Positions 8,632 through 16,940 are shown, counted from the stretch's first letter. The stretch: DNA of 34,670 nucleotides from an uncultured Alteromonadales bacterium (GCA_937864365.1 CALMJT010000134.1:1-34670), one strand, 5' to 3'. The notes: generated by a model not told the origin, from the letters alone. A program made the numbers and translations.

Positions 8632-8770
8632 AAAGTGTAGTAGAGAACTTTTATTTTTTCTGATTTTGATGGTAAAAATGTAGGTCGATAATTTGAGTGA
8701 GAGTTAAAGATTATTGGCTAGATTAATTCCAAAATAATGCAAACTTATTTTGTAAAAAATCAATCTGTAG

Positions 8771-8850
8771 TGGCGGTCAACCATTCGACCGGTTAATTGA
8801 TTCATGTTGAATTAATCGTGGTTTTATTAACGGTGGGCCGCTTTGACCGA
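8771..8850. repeat. Nested inverted repeats between copies R3 and R4
   Basis: The outer arms are CGGTCAA/TTGACCG. The inner arms are ACCGGTTAAT/ATTAACGGT, and TTAATT/AATTAA lies inside. It is unlike the 153-bp repeat. Function unknown. Confidence 0.4.
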
Positions 8851-8860
8851 GTGATAATAT

Positions 8861-8958
8861 AGGAAACTCTGATTAACCTAGAGTTTCCAGCGATACAAGG
8901 ATGTGTTTTCAATTTCTGACCTCTGATTAAATCAGCGACGAGTTAGTCAGAGGTTCTT
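8861..8958 (+). repeat. Multi-hairpin repeat, copy R4 (internal deletion, 98 bp)
   Basis: H1, H2 (GCGATACA, AGGA, TGTGT) and H5 (CCTCTGATTAA/TTAGTCAGAGG) are kept. About 55 bp covering H3 and the left arm of H4 are missing, with the join just after the H2 loop. TATAG occurs at 8858-8862 and again at 8958-8962, so the flanks still show the duplication. Confidence 0.85.
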
Positions 8959-9035
8959 ATAGTCATGTTGAGTTTCAGGAGTTGCGCAATCTATACAAAT
9001 AAATAGAGCGGGTTTGTGTTTAATTAAAAAAAGGT

Positions 9036-9452
9036 CTAAATGCCACTGCGACGATCTTTGACGTGACGTCTGTCATCGGGTTTCTTATTTTTGTTGTTTC
9101 TTCTTTGTTGCCATAATTCCCATAGATTTCTTCTGTCGGGATTTTGACGTCGATCGGCGAATTGCTTATACGAACATAGACAGTCCGGCTGCGTACAGCC
9201 CGGCAGTGGCAGGCTTGGAGCTTCAGTCAACAAATACATTTTGCCATTCATAGCCTTAGCAGACTCACAGCAGCCCGGTAGTGTGACAATAGACACGCTT
9301 TGGTAATTGCGTTCGGTTTTTGTCTTATTGGGTTGACCAAAACCTTGAGGCTCTTCAACGGGTTTATTGCGCTGATAACGAACAACTGCAAGAGCAATGA
9401 ATAACAGGCCGACACCAAAAAACAGAACCACAGGTGGTGAAAATTGAATCAT
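9036..9452 (-). CDS. Small membrane-anchored protein with C-rich and DRR motifs
   Basis: 138 residues, not recognised as a named protein. One N-terminal membrane segment (about residues 5-24, PPVVLFFGVGLLFIALAVV) is followed by a short basic linker. Next comes a cytosolic domain with LPGCCESAK and LPGCTQPDCLCSYKQ, then repeated basic DRR motifs (ADRRQNPDRR, DDRRHVKDRRSG) at the C-terminus. The CxxxxCxC spacing followed by a Tyr and DRR pattern recurs in small uncharacterised proteobacterial proteins and could bind metal. That is inference. Start: the ATG at 9452 has AAGAG upstream at good spacing, and the membrane segment begins at once. It lies between the rnf operon and the HDOD gene, with long non-coding gaps on both sides. 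Confidence 0.65.
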   Translation of the reverse strand: MIQFSPPVVLFFGVGLLFIALAVVRYQRNKPVEEPQGFGQPNKTKTERNYQSVSIVTLPGCCESAKAMNGKMYLLTEAPSLPLPGCTQPDCLCSYKQFADRRQNPDRRNLWELWQQRRNNKNKKPDDRRHVKDRRSGI

Positions 9453-9883
9453 GAATAACTCTTAATGATACTGTGTGTAGGGAATGTAGAATTCACTGAT
9501 ATTTTCTAAAAGTTTTTATTGAGCAATTGTATATTAGCTAATTAAGCCAATCAGTTAACTTTGACCAAATTAATACTAAATCGATTTGTTATCGTCAGAA
9601 GAGATCACAACTTTGACACTGTTTTAATATTAATGCGGTATTTGTTCACATTAAGATACTGCGTGTTTATCTTTTGATCCAATATTCGCAGTTGGTTTTT
9701 ACAACTTTTATTCAAAGTCAATAGTGGTTTTTAAACATAGAAATTGTCAAGGTAACAGCCGATAATTTTTGAATTAAAAGTCAAAAATATAAACGCAAGA
9801 GGTTTCTATTTCTTCTCTTTATCGCTAAAAAGTATAGAAGTATTTAATTTTATAGTCGGATTGGTTTTTTGCTGAATTACTTA

Positions 9884-10036
9884 AGGAAACTCTGATTAAC
9901 CTAGAGTTTCCAGCGACACAAGGATGTGTCGCCAATTTCAAGAACGGTAAGTGATTGAAATTGTGAAGAAATTGGAAATCGCATTTTCAATTTCTGTCCT
10001 CTGATTAAATCAGGGATGAGTTAATCAGAGGTTCCT
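9884..10036 (+). repeat. Multi-hairpin repeat, copy R5 (reference copy, 153 bp)
   Basis: The best-preserved copy. H1: GGAAACTCT/AGAGTTTCC (9885-9911). H2: GCGACACA, AGGA, TGTGTCGC (9913-9932). H3: CAATTTCA/TGAAATTG (9933-9963, 15-nt loop). H4: a 13-bp stem with one G-T pair and a CGC loop (9967-9995). H5: CCTCTGATTAA/TTAATCAGAGG (9999-10032 or so). The ends form a 20-bp inverted repeat with one mismatch, and both sides carry CTTAAG (9880-9885, 10035-10040). Confidence 0.92.
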
Positions 10037-10230
10037 TAAGTAATTACTGACTTACAAGGATGGGAAGGTCTTGAACTTGTGATGCTATACCAATAGATAA
10101 CAGAACAATAGCACCTTTTTGATAAAGATCGATATACCTTTGGTCTAGCAATATATTGGTAGTGAAAATATTTTTAGTCGAAAATTTATTAGAAATGTAT
10201 TGATAAAAATGTTGCTGAGGTATTTGTCTT

Positions 10231-10257
10231 AAAAACTCTAGGTCGATCAGAGTTTTT
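10231..10257 (-). repeat. Solitary H1 hairpin of the repeat family (R6)
   Basis: AAAAACTCT and AGAGTTTTT enclose AGGTCGATC, matching the reverse complement of H1 (loop AGGTTAATC in full copies). No other module of the repeat is next to it. Confidence 0.5.
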
Positions 10258-10393
10258 CATAAATACGAGGTGCGAAACTTCTTACAAAACCAAGGTTTTG
10301 TAAACTTCTATTCGAAATACAACAACATATAAAAGTAATACAAAGGCAGTATAAAATAAAGGCCGTGTGAAATAGAAAATAGAGATTAGATTA

Positions 10394-10421
10394 AAAAAGG
10401 CAGCTATTGTGCTGCCTTTTT
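10394..10421 (-). terminator. Terminator of the rnf operon
   Basis: AAAAAGGCAGC and GCTGCCTTTTT (11-bp arms, 6-nt loop); on the minus strand a run of T follows. It begins 12 bp past the rnfE stop codon. The symmetric A/T tails would let it work in both directions. Confidence 0.9.
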
Positions 10422-10432
10422 GTGGTAATCAA

Positions 10433-11152
10433 TTAAGTAATGTTGCCAGTAGTACGAACTCGTCGGCTGGATTTTTCTTCCGGCGCCAACGCTTGTCGAG
10501 CTTTTTTCCGACGCGCTGCTTCGCTGTCGATGATATTTTTTAAGGCTATTAAAAATCCGGTTACTAAAAATGCACCCGGTGGTAATACAGCTACCAAAAA
10601 GCCCGGATAATTATCGCTGATGCTGATGGTCCAATTGCGACCAAATTCACCCAGCAATAAATGCATGTCGGCAAACAGAGTTCCGTTGCCTAATAGTTCA
10701 CGAACCGCACCAACCACCATTAGCACAAGCGCAAATCCTAAGCCCATCATAAAGCCATCAATCATAGATGGAATGGGTTTGTTTTTGCTGGCAAATGCGT
10801 CTGCTCTACCCAAGATGGCACAGTTGGTCACAATTAACGCAATAAAAATCCCCAGAATTTGGTACAGCTCGTAGGTGAATGCTTGCATTAATAATTCGGC
10901 GCAGGTTGTGAACGACGCGATAATCATCACAAACGCAGGCAGTTTAATGGCGTCGGTCACGGCGTTACGAATTAACGATACCGCGAGGTTTGAGCCAACC
11001 AAAACAACCAACGTGGCAATTCCTAATCCTAGTGCGTTTACAACCGATCCACTGACCGCCAATAAGGGGCACAAGCCCAACAGCTGAACCAGTGCTGGGT
11101 TGTTTTTCCACAGACCGTTTTCGGTGATTTCTTGATAACTGACCTGACTCAT
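10433..11152 (-). CDS. rnfE: Rnf complex subunit E (electron transport complex membrane protein)
   Basis: 239 residues, the usual length. A polytopic inner-membrane protein of the RnfA/RnfE (NqrE/NqrD) pair, marked by [24 protein letters not shown] near the N-terminus, [19 protein letters not shown] in the middle, and GALRE-type [14 protein letters not shown]. RnfA and RnfE together hold an intramembrane Fe-S centre, and the Cys in LGLCP and in TNCAI fit this. It is the last gene of the operon. Its ATG overlaps the rnfG stop by 4 bp, so translation is coupled. In many gammaproteobacteria nth follows rnfE; here a strong terminator ends the unit. Confidence 0.95.
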   Translation of the reverse strand: MSQVSYQEITENGLWKNNPALVQLLGLCPLLAVSGSVVNALGLGIATLVVLVGSNLAVSLIRNAVTDAIKLPAFVMIIASFTTCAELLMQAFTYELYQILGIFIALIVTNCAILGRADAFASKNKPIPSMIDGFMMGLGFALVLMVVGAVRELLGNGTLFADMHLLLGEFGRNWTISISDNYPGFLVAVLPPGAFLVTGFLIALKNIIDSEAARRKKARQALAPEEKSSRRVRTTGNIT

Positions 11153-11784
11153 GGTGATTCCGTTAATTCGGTTTGAGTTTCAAAGAGCATGTCTTTGTGT
11201 TCATCGACAAACTGCAACACTTTTTCAACTTGTCGAACCACAGCGCGAGGCGTAATGGTAGCGCCAGTAAATTGGTCGAATTCGCCACCGTCTTTTTTCA
11301 CCGCCCAAACACTGGGATTGGTGAGAGATTTACCGTTAAAACCATGAACCCAGTTGGTTTTTTTGGTATCTACCTTGTCGCCAAGCCCCGGAGTTTCTTT
11401 GTGCGAAAGCACTCGAACACCGGTAATGTTCATGTTGCGATCAACACCAACAATTAAGCGAATCGCACCACTGTAACCGTCTGGCGCGATAGCTGGCACG
11501 ATAACCGCATCAATATGCCCGTCTACGCGGGCGATATTGACAACTTCTGGTTCTTTTAAGCCCAGTTGCGCCAGAGCCGTTTCGGGAATCTGTTTGGTAT
11601 CGGCCAGAAGGTCGTTGTCGTGTTTGGTTACAACTTCTAATAATGCTTTTTGCGCGGCCGCTCGTTCACTTGCGGTGATTCTTTCTTTGGTGCCTTGAAA
11701 GGTTACTGCCAGTAAACCCGCGGTACAAATAGCGAATATTGTTAAAATAATGCTGTTTTTACGAATGGCTTGAGTAATCATCAC
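11149..11784 (-). CDS. rnfG: Rnf complex subunit G (covalent FMN protein)
   Basis: 211 residues. A single N-terminal membrane helix (about 10-28) anchors a periplasmic domain. The flavinylation motif is TGATITP at about residues 173-179, where Thr176 would carry covalently bound FMN through a phosphodiester link. The conserved [12 protein letters not shown] (127-138) is also present. RnfG passes electrons within the Rnf chain between RnfD and the RnfA/E core or RnfB branch. Two consecutive Met codons begin the frame; the first overlaps the rnfD stop by 4 bp and is taken as the start. Confidence 0.95.
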   Translation of the reverse strand: MMITQAIRKNSIILTIFAICTAGLLAVTFQGTKERITASERAAAQKALLEVVTKHDNDLLADTKQIPETALAQLGLKEPEVVNIARVDGHIDAVIVPAIAPDGYSGAIRLIVGVDRNMNITGVRVLSHKETPGLGDKVDTKKTNWVHGFNGKSLTNPSVWAVKKDGGEFDQFTGATITPRAVVRQVEKVLQFVDEHKDMLFETQTELTESP

Positions 11785-12827
11785 ACGTCTACCTTTTCTG
11801 TTGCGCGACGCGGTTTGCTGTGACCATAACTGCGCGGTACGGTGTAATAATCAATAAACGGTGCGGCAAAGTTCATTAGCAGTACCGAAAAGGCTACCGC
11901 ATCCGGATAGTTACCAAAGTGGCGAATCAGAAATACCAGTAATCCTATGCAGCCACCAAAAATAAGTCGTCCTTTATTGGATACCGCTGAGCTGACCGGG
12001 TCGGTGATGATAAAGAATGCACCGAGCATGGTTGCGCCGGAGAATAAATGCGTAAGCACTGGTGCCGAGCTCTCTGAGCTGCCGTCGTAAAATATGATCG
12101 ACATCAACGCAAGTACCGCCAACATGGAAACGGGTGCGTGCCAGGTGAATATTTTGCGCCATAGCAAAAATAAGCCGCCCAACAAAAATCCTGCGTTAAC
12201 CCATTCCCAACCGGCGCCGGCAAAAAACGCTTCCGAAAAAATAGGTTTTTGAGAATAAATATCGGCAACCGTTAGGGATTCGGATTGCTTAAAGGCATCT
12301 AGTGGCGTTGCACCTGAGTAACCGTCTATAGCCGTGCCAGTAAAGACTTTCGTAAGGGCCTCACTAATACTCGGTAGATCACCCAAATTAACCGGCGCTG
12401 CCCATTGGGTCATTTGTACTGGAAACGATATCAGTAAAACAACGTAGGCAATCATTGCCGGGTTAAACGGGTTAAATCCCAAGCCGCCATAAAGCTGTTT
12501 GGCAACAACAATGGCAAAGAAACACCCGACAAAAATCATCCACCAAGGACTGTAGGGTGGTAAGGCTAAACCTAAAAGAACCGCGGTAACCAAGGCGCTA
12601 AAGTCTTTTAAATAAAAACCGATAGGGCGTTTTCGCAAATATAACACTGCGGCTTCAAAGCCTAGGCAAAATCCAATGGTTAACGTCAAATTGATAATGA
12701 CGCCAACGCCAAAGAAATACACCATGGCCAGCGCGCCGGGAATTGTTGCCAAAACCACGGTTAGCATTACACGCTGTGTGCTGTTGGTCGCGTGAGCGTG
12801 TGGAGATGATTGACTGATGAAGCTCAT
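11781..12827 (-). CDS. rnfD: Rnf complex subunit D (covalent FMN, ion-translocating)
   Basis: 348 residues, a normal length, with about nine or ten membrane segments, homologous to NqrB. The flavinylation motif is GYSGATPLDAFK, with Thr174 as the FMN-bearing residue. GLGFNPFNPAMIAYVVLL and FIITDPVSSAVSNKGRLIFG are further family blocks. RnfD is thought to form the ion pathway coupled to electron flow. A 94-bp gap separates it from rnfC, the only sizeable gap in the operon, and this gap holds a stable hairpin (12881-12902). Confidence 0.95.
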   Translation of the reverse strand: MSFISQSSPHAHATNSTQRVMLTVVLATIPGALAMVYFFGVGVIINLTLTIGFCLGFEAAVLYLRKRPIGFYLKDFSALVTAVLLGLALPPYSPWWMIFVGCFFAIVVAKQLYGGLGFNPFNPAMIAYVVLLISFPVQMTQWAAPVNLGDLPSISEALTKVFTGTAIDGYSGATPLDAFKQSESLTVADIYSQKPIFSEAFFAGAGWEWVNAGFLLGGLFLLWRKIFTWHAPVSMLAVLALMSIIFYDGSSESSAPVLTHLFSGATMLGAFFIITDPVSSAVSNKGRLIFGGCIGLLVFLIRHFGNYPDAVAFSVLLMNFAAPFIDYYTVPRSYGHSKPRRATEKVDV

Positions 12828-12880
12828 CGAAAATATAACAACCTTTTTAATGAATCTCGTAGAGATTGAGTAACTGCTGG

Positions 12881-12902
12881 CGGTCTGCCTGCGTGCAGAC
12901 CG
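12881..12902 (-). other. Intra-operon hairpin between rnfC and rnfD
   Basis: CGGTCTGC and GCAGACCG (8 bp, 6-nt loop) lie 20 bp after the rnfC stop codon. No T run follows, so it looks like an mRNA stability or processing element rather than a full terminator. Confidence 0.5.
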
Positions 12903-12921
12903 TTTCTCGAACCGCTAAAGC

Positions 12922-15222
12922 TTAAGGGTTTAGTTGCTCCAACTCCTGTTGAGTGGAGGCAAGTTTGGCTTTGAGCTTTTCAACACCTAATGCTAATGCT
13001 TCAACTGTGTCGGCGTTCTCGGCTTGTGCGGCGGCAAGTTTTTGCTCGGCCTTGGCAATTCGTCCCGTTAAACTTTCGATTTGATTCTCCAGTTTTTCTT
13101 TGGGCGACATGCTGGCCATGGCTTCTGCTTTTGCTTTGGCGCGTTCAATGGCCGCCGCCGCTGGATCATCGGGAGCCGCCGCAGGTTTTTCAGTACTGCT
13201 GAGAGACTCCGCCTGTAAACCTTGCAGTTCAGTGCGTGCTTGTTCGAGTTTTTCTGTGAGTTTATTAACACCAATTAACAGCGCAGATGCATTATCGGCA
13301 CCTTCACTGAGGGCTTGCTGATGTTTCTCTTGGGCTTTGCTTAAGCGGTTTTCAAGCGATTCAACATTCGACTGTGCTTTTTCAAGCGGTGACATGGCGT
13401 TTTTCGCTTGGGCCTTGGCTATGGCTCTTGCTACCGGATCATCGCTATTCGTATCAACCGTTGACGCGGTTGGTGTGTGCTGGGTTTCGCTTAATTTTGC
13501 TTGTGCTTCTTGTACCTTCAGTTCGGCCTGTTTTACGCGAGCCGCCATTTGATCTACTCGATCACTGCCTTCGGCAACGGCTTCGGCATGTTTTGCCTGC
13601 GCTGACTCTAAGCGCGTTTGCGCAGACGCAAGTGCTCGCTCAAGGCGTGCTCGTGTATCTTCTGCTGATTCGGCTGTAGCAGGGGCAGCAGCAGCTGGTG
13701 GTGCTTTCGCTTTTTGCTCCGCCATTTTCTGTTGCGCTTCTTGAGCCGCTTTTTGTCGAGCAATACGCTTGGCTTCTTTTTCGGCCTCGGCCTTGGCGAT
13801 ACGTTCTTGTTTGAACTCAAAGCGACGACGTGATCGATCTGATTTAGCCTTTTCTTCGCGTTCAGTTCGAATTGCGCCTTTCGAAGCGCGGTAGTACTGC
13901 ACCAAGGGAATATGGCTTGGGCAAACAAACGAGCAAGCACCGCACTCAATACAATCAAACAAATTGTGCGCCTGAAGCTTTTCGTGATCTTCCGAGCGAG
14001 CGTACCAATACAATTGTTGCGGTAATAAACCGGCTGGACAGGCTTCTGCACAAAGTCCACAACGAATGCAGGGTTGCGCCGGTGCTACCGGAGGCATTTC
14101 TGCGTAACTTGGCGCGATAATGCAGTTGCTGGTTTTTACAATCGGAATTTCAGCGGTTTCTAGGGTAAATCCCATCATCGGGCCGCCCATAATCAACTGC
14201 GATGCTTGGCGCTCTTTAAAGCCAAACTCACTAAGAGCGTCGGCGACAGGTGTCCCGATACGTACAATAACATTGCCTTGTTTTTGTAAGGCGCCGCCAA
14301 CAACCGTTGTAATGCGTTCGATCAACGGCTCGCCGTATTTCACCGCACGATATGCCGCGTAAACGGTACCTACGTTTTGCACCACGGCACCAACATCAGA
14401 AGGTAATTTACCGCTGGGTACTTCTTTGCCTGTTAAGCGTTGGATTAATTGTTTCTCGCCACCGGATGGGTATTTTCCGGGAAAGGCAACTACTTGCACG
14501 TTAGTGCCTTTAGCAGCTTCTTTAAGCGCGGTGAACGCTTTGGGTTTATTGTCTTCCATGCCGATAACAACATCGGCGGGATTACCCAATAAATGCGCAA
14601 GCAGTTTTACCCCTTCAATAATTTCTTGGGGATAAGTCTGCATCAAAATATCGTCGGCGGTGATGTAAGGCTCGCACTCGGTGCCGTTGATAATAAGGTG
14701 TTCAATCTTACCGCGACCGCCAAGCTTCACCGAGGTTGGAAACCCGGCGCCACCCATACCGACAATACCAGCACTCTGGATTTTCGCGATTACCTGCTCT
14801 TTGGGCAGCTCGAAATAATTCTCACAAGGCTCGTAGGTTACAGACTCGTCAAGATTGTCTGAACGAATGACAATGCTCATAGCTGGTAAGCCAGACGGGT
14901 GCGGCACCGGTAATTCTTCAATGGCGGTAACCGTACCACTGATGCTGGAATGAATGTTGGCGCTGATAAAGCCTTTAGCGCTGGCCACTAGTTGGCCTTT
15001 TAATACTCGCTCACCAATCGCCACCAAAGGTTTTGCCGGTGCACCTATGTGCTGGTTTAACGGCAAAATAATTTTCGCGGGCGCGGGCAGAGCACTTAAT
15101 GGCAGATTAAGTGACTGGCTTTTGTTTTCGGGCGGATGAACGCCGCCCGGAATCGGGAACAACTTGCGTTCGCTTTGGCTGCTAGTAGCAATAATCTGAT
15201 GAGTCACGGCGTGTGCAGTCAC
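12922..15222 (-). CDS. rnfC: Rnf complex subunit C (NADH-binding, Fe-S) with repeated coiled-coil tail
   Basis: 766 residues. The core has the NqrF/Nqo1-like flavin/NADH region: GGVHPPENK near the N-terminus, GIVGMGGAGFPTSVKL (about 150-165), INGTECEPYITADD and PSGGEKQLIQRLTGKEVP. It also has two 4Fe-4S motifs, CIRCGLCAEACP (about 384-395) and CIECGACSFVCP (about 424-435). From about 460 on, an Ala/Lys/Glu/Gln-rich tail of 300 residues follows, with three related segments starting near 524, 596 and 686 (for example SPLEKAQSNVESLENRLSKA and SPKEKLENQIESLTGRIAKA). Long repetitive tails are known in enterobacterial RsxC. The start is a GTG at 15222 with AAGGA nine bases upstream. Partners are RnfB and the membrane subunits; the core is cytoplasmic. 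Confidence 0.95.
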   Translation of the reverse strand: MTAHAVTHQIIATSSQSERKLFPIPGGVHPPENKSQSLNLPLSALPAPAKIILPLNQHIGAPAKPLVAIGERVLKGQLVASAKGFISANIHSSISGTVTAIEELPVPHPSGLPAMSIVIRSDNLDESVTYEPCENYFELPKEQVIAKIQSAGIVGMGGAGFPTSVKLGGRGKIEHLIINGTECEPYITADDILMQTYPQEIIEGVKLLAHLLGNPADVVIGMEDNKPKAFTALKEAAKGTNVQVVAFPGKYPSGGEKQLIQRLTGKEVPSGKLPSDVGAVVQNVGTVYAAYRAVKYGEPLIERITTVVGGALQKQGNVIVRIGTPVADALSEFGFKERQASQLIMGGPMMGFTLETAEIPIVKTSNCIIAPSYAEMPPVAPAQPCIRCGLCAEACPAGLLPQQLYWYARSEDHEKLQAHNLFDCIECGACSFVCPSHIPLVQYYRASKGAIRTEREEKAKSDRSRRRFEFKQERIAKAEAEKEAKRIARQKAAQEAQQKMAEQKAKAPPAAAAPATAESAEDTRARLERALASAQTRLESAQAKHAEAVAEGSDRVDQMAARVKQAELKVQEAQAKLSETQHTPTASTVDTNSDDPVARAIAKAQAKNAMSPLEKAQSNVESLENRLSKAQEKHQQALSEGADNASALLIGVNKLTEKLEQARTELQGLQAESLSSTEKPAAAPDDPAAAAIERAKAKAEAMASMSPKEKLENQIESLTGRIAKAEQKLAAAQAENADTVEALALGVEKLKAKLASTQQELEQLNP

Positions 15223-15248
15223 CTAAAAATATCCTTGGGCAAAAAACG

Positions 15249-15857
15249 TTATGCGGCTTGATGAGCGGGTTGCTTGTCGGTAGCAATAATGTTGCTGTTA
15301 CTGGCTGGCTTTTCCCAAGTCCAGTTCTGCACCGTGGTTGGGATTGGGATCATGTCAATACAATCCACCGGGCATGGCTCTACGCATAGATCGCAACCGG
15401 TACACTCGTCAGAGATAACGGTGTGCATTTGTTTTGCTGCGCCCAAAATGGCGTCCATTGGGCACGCTTGAATGCATTTTGTACAACCGATGCACTCGTC
15501 TTCACGAATGTACGCAACGCGCGTAACCTCGGCTGACTCAGCGCCACCGGTATCAAGTTCTGGTGCATCAACACCCATTAGCTGAGCGATGGCCTCTACG
15601 GTAGCTTGGCCACCGGGAGGGCACTTGTTGATTTCATCGCCTTGAGCAATTTGTTCTGCGTAAGGTCGGCAGCCTGGGTATCCGCATTGACCACATTGTG
15701 TTTGTGGCAGTAAGGCGTCGAGCTGGTCAACAATAGGATCGCCTTCAACTTTGAAGCGCACCGAGGCAAACCCTAAAAGGGCGCCAAACACCAAAGCGAG
15801 AAAACCCAAAGCAACAAGCGCAGTAACAACCGCGTTTTCAGTGATTAATTCCAACAC
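15249..15857 (-). CDS. rnfB: Rnf complex subunit B (ferredoxin-type Fe-S protein)
   Basis: 202 residues. One N-terminal membrane helix (about 8-30). Next comes a CGQCGYPGC motif with Cys55, 58, 63 and 79, binding one 4Fe-4S cluster. Two ferredoxin-type clusters follow, [12 protein letters not shown] (122-133) and [12 protein letters not shown] (152-163). RnfB exchanges electrons with soluble ferredoxin. The frame begins with GTG at 15857, five bases after AAGGAG. The next codon, TTG at 15854, has better spacing, so the exact start is open by one residue. It lies 9 bp after rnfA. Confidence 0.95.
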   Translation of the reverse strand: MLELITENAVVTALVALGFLALVFGALLGFASVRFKVEGDPIVDQLDALLPQTQCGQCGYPGCRPYAEQIAQGDEINKCPPGGQATVEAIAQLMGVDAPELDTGGAESAEVTRVAYIREDECIGCTKCIQACPMDAILGAAKQMHTVISDECTGCDLCVEPCPVDCIDMIPIPTTVQNWTWEKPASNSNIIATDKQPAHQAA

Positions 15858-15866
15858 GAGTACTCC

Positions 15867-16442
15867 TTAGACTAATCCTGCAAAACCCAAAAATGCTAAA
15901 GACATTAAGCCTGCGGTGATCATACCGATGGCAGCGCCTTTAAATGGGGTAGGTACGTCGGCAACAGCCAAACGCTCTCGCATCGCTGAAAATAGGATCA
16001 ACACCAGTGAAAAACCTACCGCTGCGCCAAATCCATACAGGCTGGACTCGAAGAAGTTAAGGTTTTTGTTGGTGTTTTGTAGCGCAACACCTAATACCGC
16101 ACAGTTAGTGGTAATAAGTGGTAAGAAAACGCCAAGTACGCGATACAACAGCGGACTGGTTTTTTCGATGAACATCTTCGCGAACTGCACAACAACCGCG
16201 ATAACCATAATAAACGTAATGGTTCGCAAGTATTCTAGACCGAGTGGCTCAAGCAGAAATGTATACACCAAATAACTGCAAATAGATGCCAATGTCAGTA
16301 CAAAGGTTGTAGCGCCAGCCATGCCGATCGCCGTCTCTAATTTATTTGAGACGCCCATGAACGGGCATAAGCCTAAAAATTGCACAAGTACGTAGTTGTT
16401 GACCAGTACGGTGCCTAATAATATTGCTGCGAATTCAGCCAT
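15867..16442 (-). CDS. rnfA: Rnf complex subunit A (first gene of the operon)
   Basis: 191 residues, full length, six predicted membrane helices. Characteristic blocks are [20 protein letters not shown] at the N-terminus and [14 protein letters not shown] in the middle. The Cys in both are the proposed ligands of the intramembrane iron centre shared with RnfE. It opens the rnfABCDGE operon, whose order is the standard gammaproteobacterial one. Functionally the complex couples ferredoxin/NADH electron transfer to ion movement and, as Rsx in enterics, keeps SoxR reduced. The upstream region shows no promoter I can defend. Confidence 0.96.
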   Translation of the reverse strand: MAEFAAILLGTVLVNNYVLVQFLGLCPFMGVSNKLETAIGMAGATTFVLTLASICSYLVYTFLLEPLGLEYLRTITFIMVIAVVVQFAKMFIEKTSPLLYRVLGVFLPLITTNCAVLGVALQNTNKNLNFFESSLYGFGAAVGFSLVLILFSAMRERLAVADVPTPFKGAAIGMITAGLMSLAFLGFAGLV

Positions 16443-16940
16443 ATGAATGCGTGTATATCTCGTTGAAATCTAACTGTTTAGGGCGCAAGTGCGAGAGACT
16501 TTGCTTGGGCGCGGATTGTAGCAGTAAAGAACAAAGACATCTAAACAGAAGTGCTTGTATTCATTATCTATAAAACGAATTAAAAGAAATTCATTAACTT
16601 TTAAACTCGATGGAATTTGCAGGTTTTATTCAGTACATATTTTGAACTAAGTTGCCTGCCAATGAAAACCAAACGACCAAGATCGGTTGCGATTGTGAAT
16701 GGTTTTGTGGAAGCGAATTTTGATTGAGGTTGGTTATGCTGAAAATGTGCGGCATTAGTCTTGATCGCAACAGTCTTAATGTTCTGTTTGAATCCTTTAG
16801 CGCTGATAACGAAGATGATGCCGGATAATAAGGCCTAGCTGAGAAATGGATGGCATTCTATAGGTTTGAATAAGTGCAAGGCCTCTGATTCACTCGTTCA
16901 TGAATGAATCCAAAATGGGGTGAATCAGAGCCTTCTGGGT
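16443..16940. other. Intergenic region upstream of rnfA
   Basis: 500 bp between two minus-strand genes. It should contain the rnf promoter on the minus strand, which I cannot place. A 30-codon ORF on the plus strand (16736-16828, beginning MLKMCGISLD, with GAGG upstream) could be a gene remnant or chance. The repeat-derived hairpin R7 lies at the lower end. Confidence 0.45.
16878..16934 (-). repeat. Solitary H5-like hairpin (R7) after the aspartyl protease gene
   Basis: CTCTGATTCAC and GTGAATCAGAG arms with a long loop, extended by AAGG/CCTT. Compared with the family arms CTCTGATTAAC/GTTAATCAGAG, both strands changed together (A-T to C-G). It begins 6 bp past the protease stop codon and may have been taken over as a transcript end, but it has no T run. 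Confidence 0.55.

Larger units (their letters stand above)
9453..10393. other. 940-bp AT-rich intergenic region with repeats
   Basis: No ORF with protein-like composition is visible on either strand. The region holds the full repeat copy R5, a solitary H1 hairpin (R6), and a 22-bp near-perfect palindrome (TTACAAAACC/GGTTTTGTAA, 10282-10303) that is itself flanked by direct repeats of AACTTCT (10276-10282, 10303-10309). The rest (9453-9880) is plain AT-rich sequence. Confidence 0.6.

Noticed and set aside
13000-14120. Several plus-strand and minus-strand ORFs of 60-150 codons overlapping rnfC
   Set aside because: They lie inside the strongly supported rnfC frame and reflect its Ala/Lys/Gln-rich repeated composition.
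16736-16828. 30-codon ORF beginning MLKMCGISLD with GAGG upstream
   Set aside because: Too short to judge, no homology I can name, and it lies antisense to the expected rnf promoter side. Noted in the intergenic entry only.
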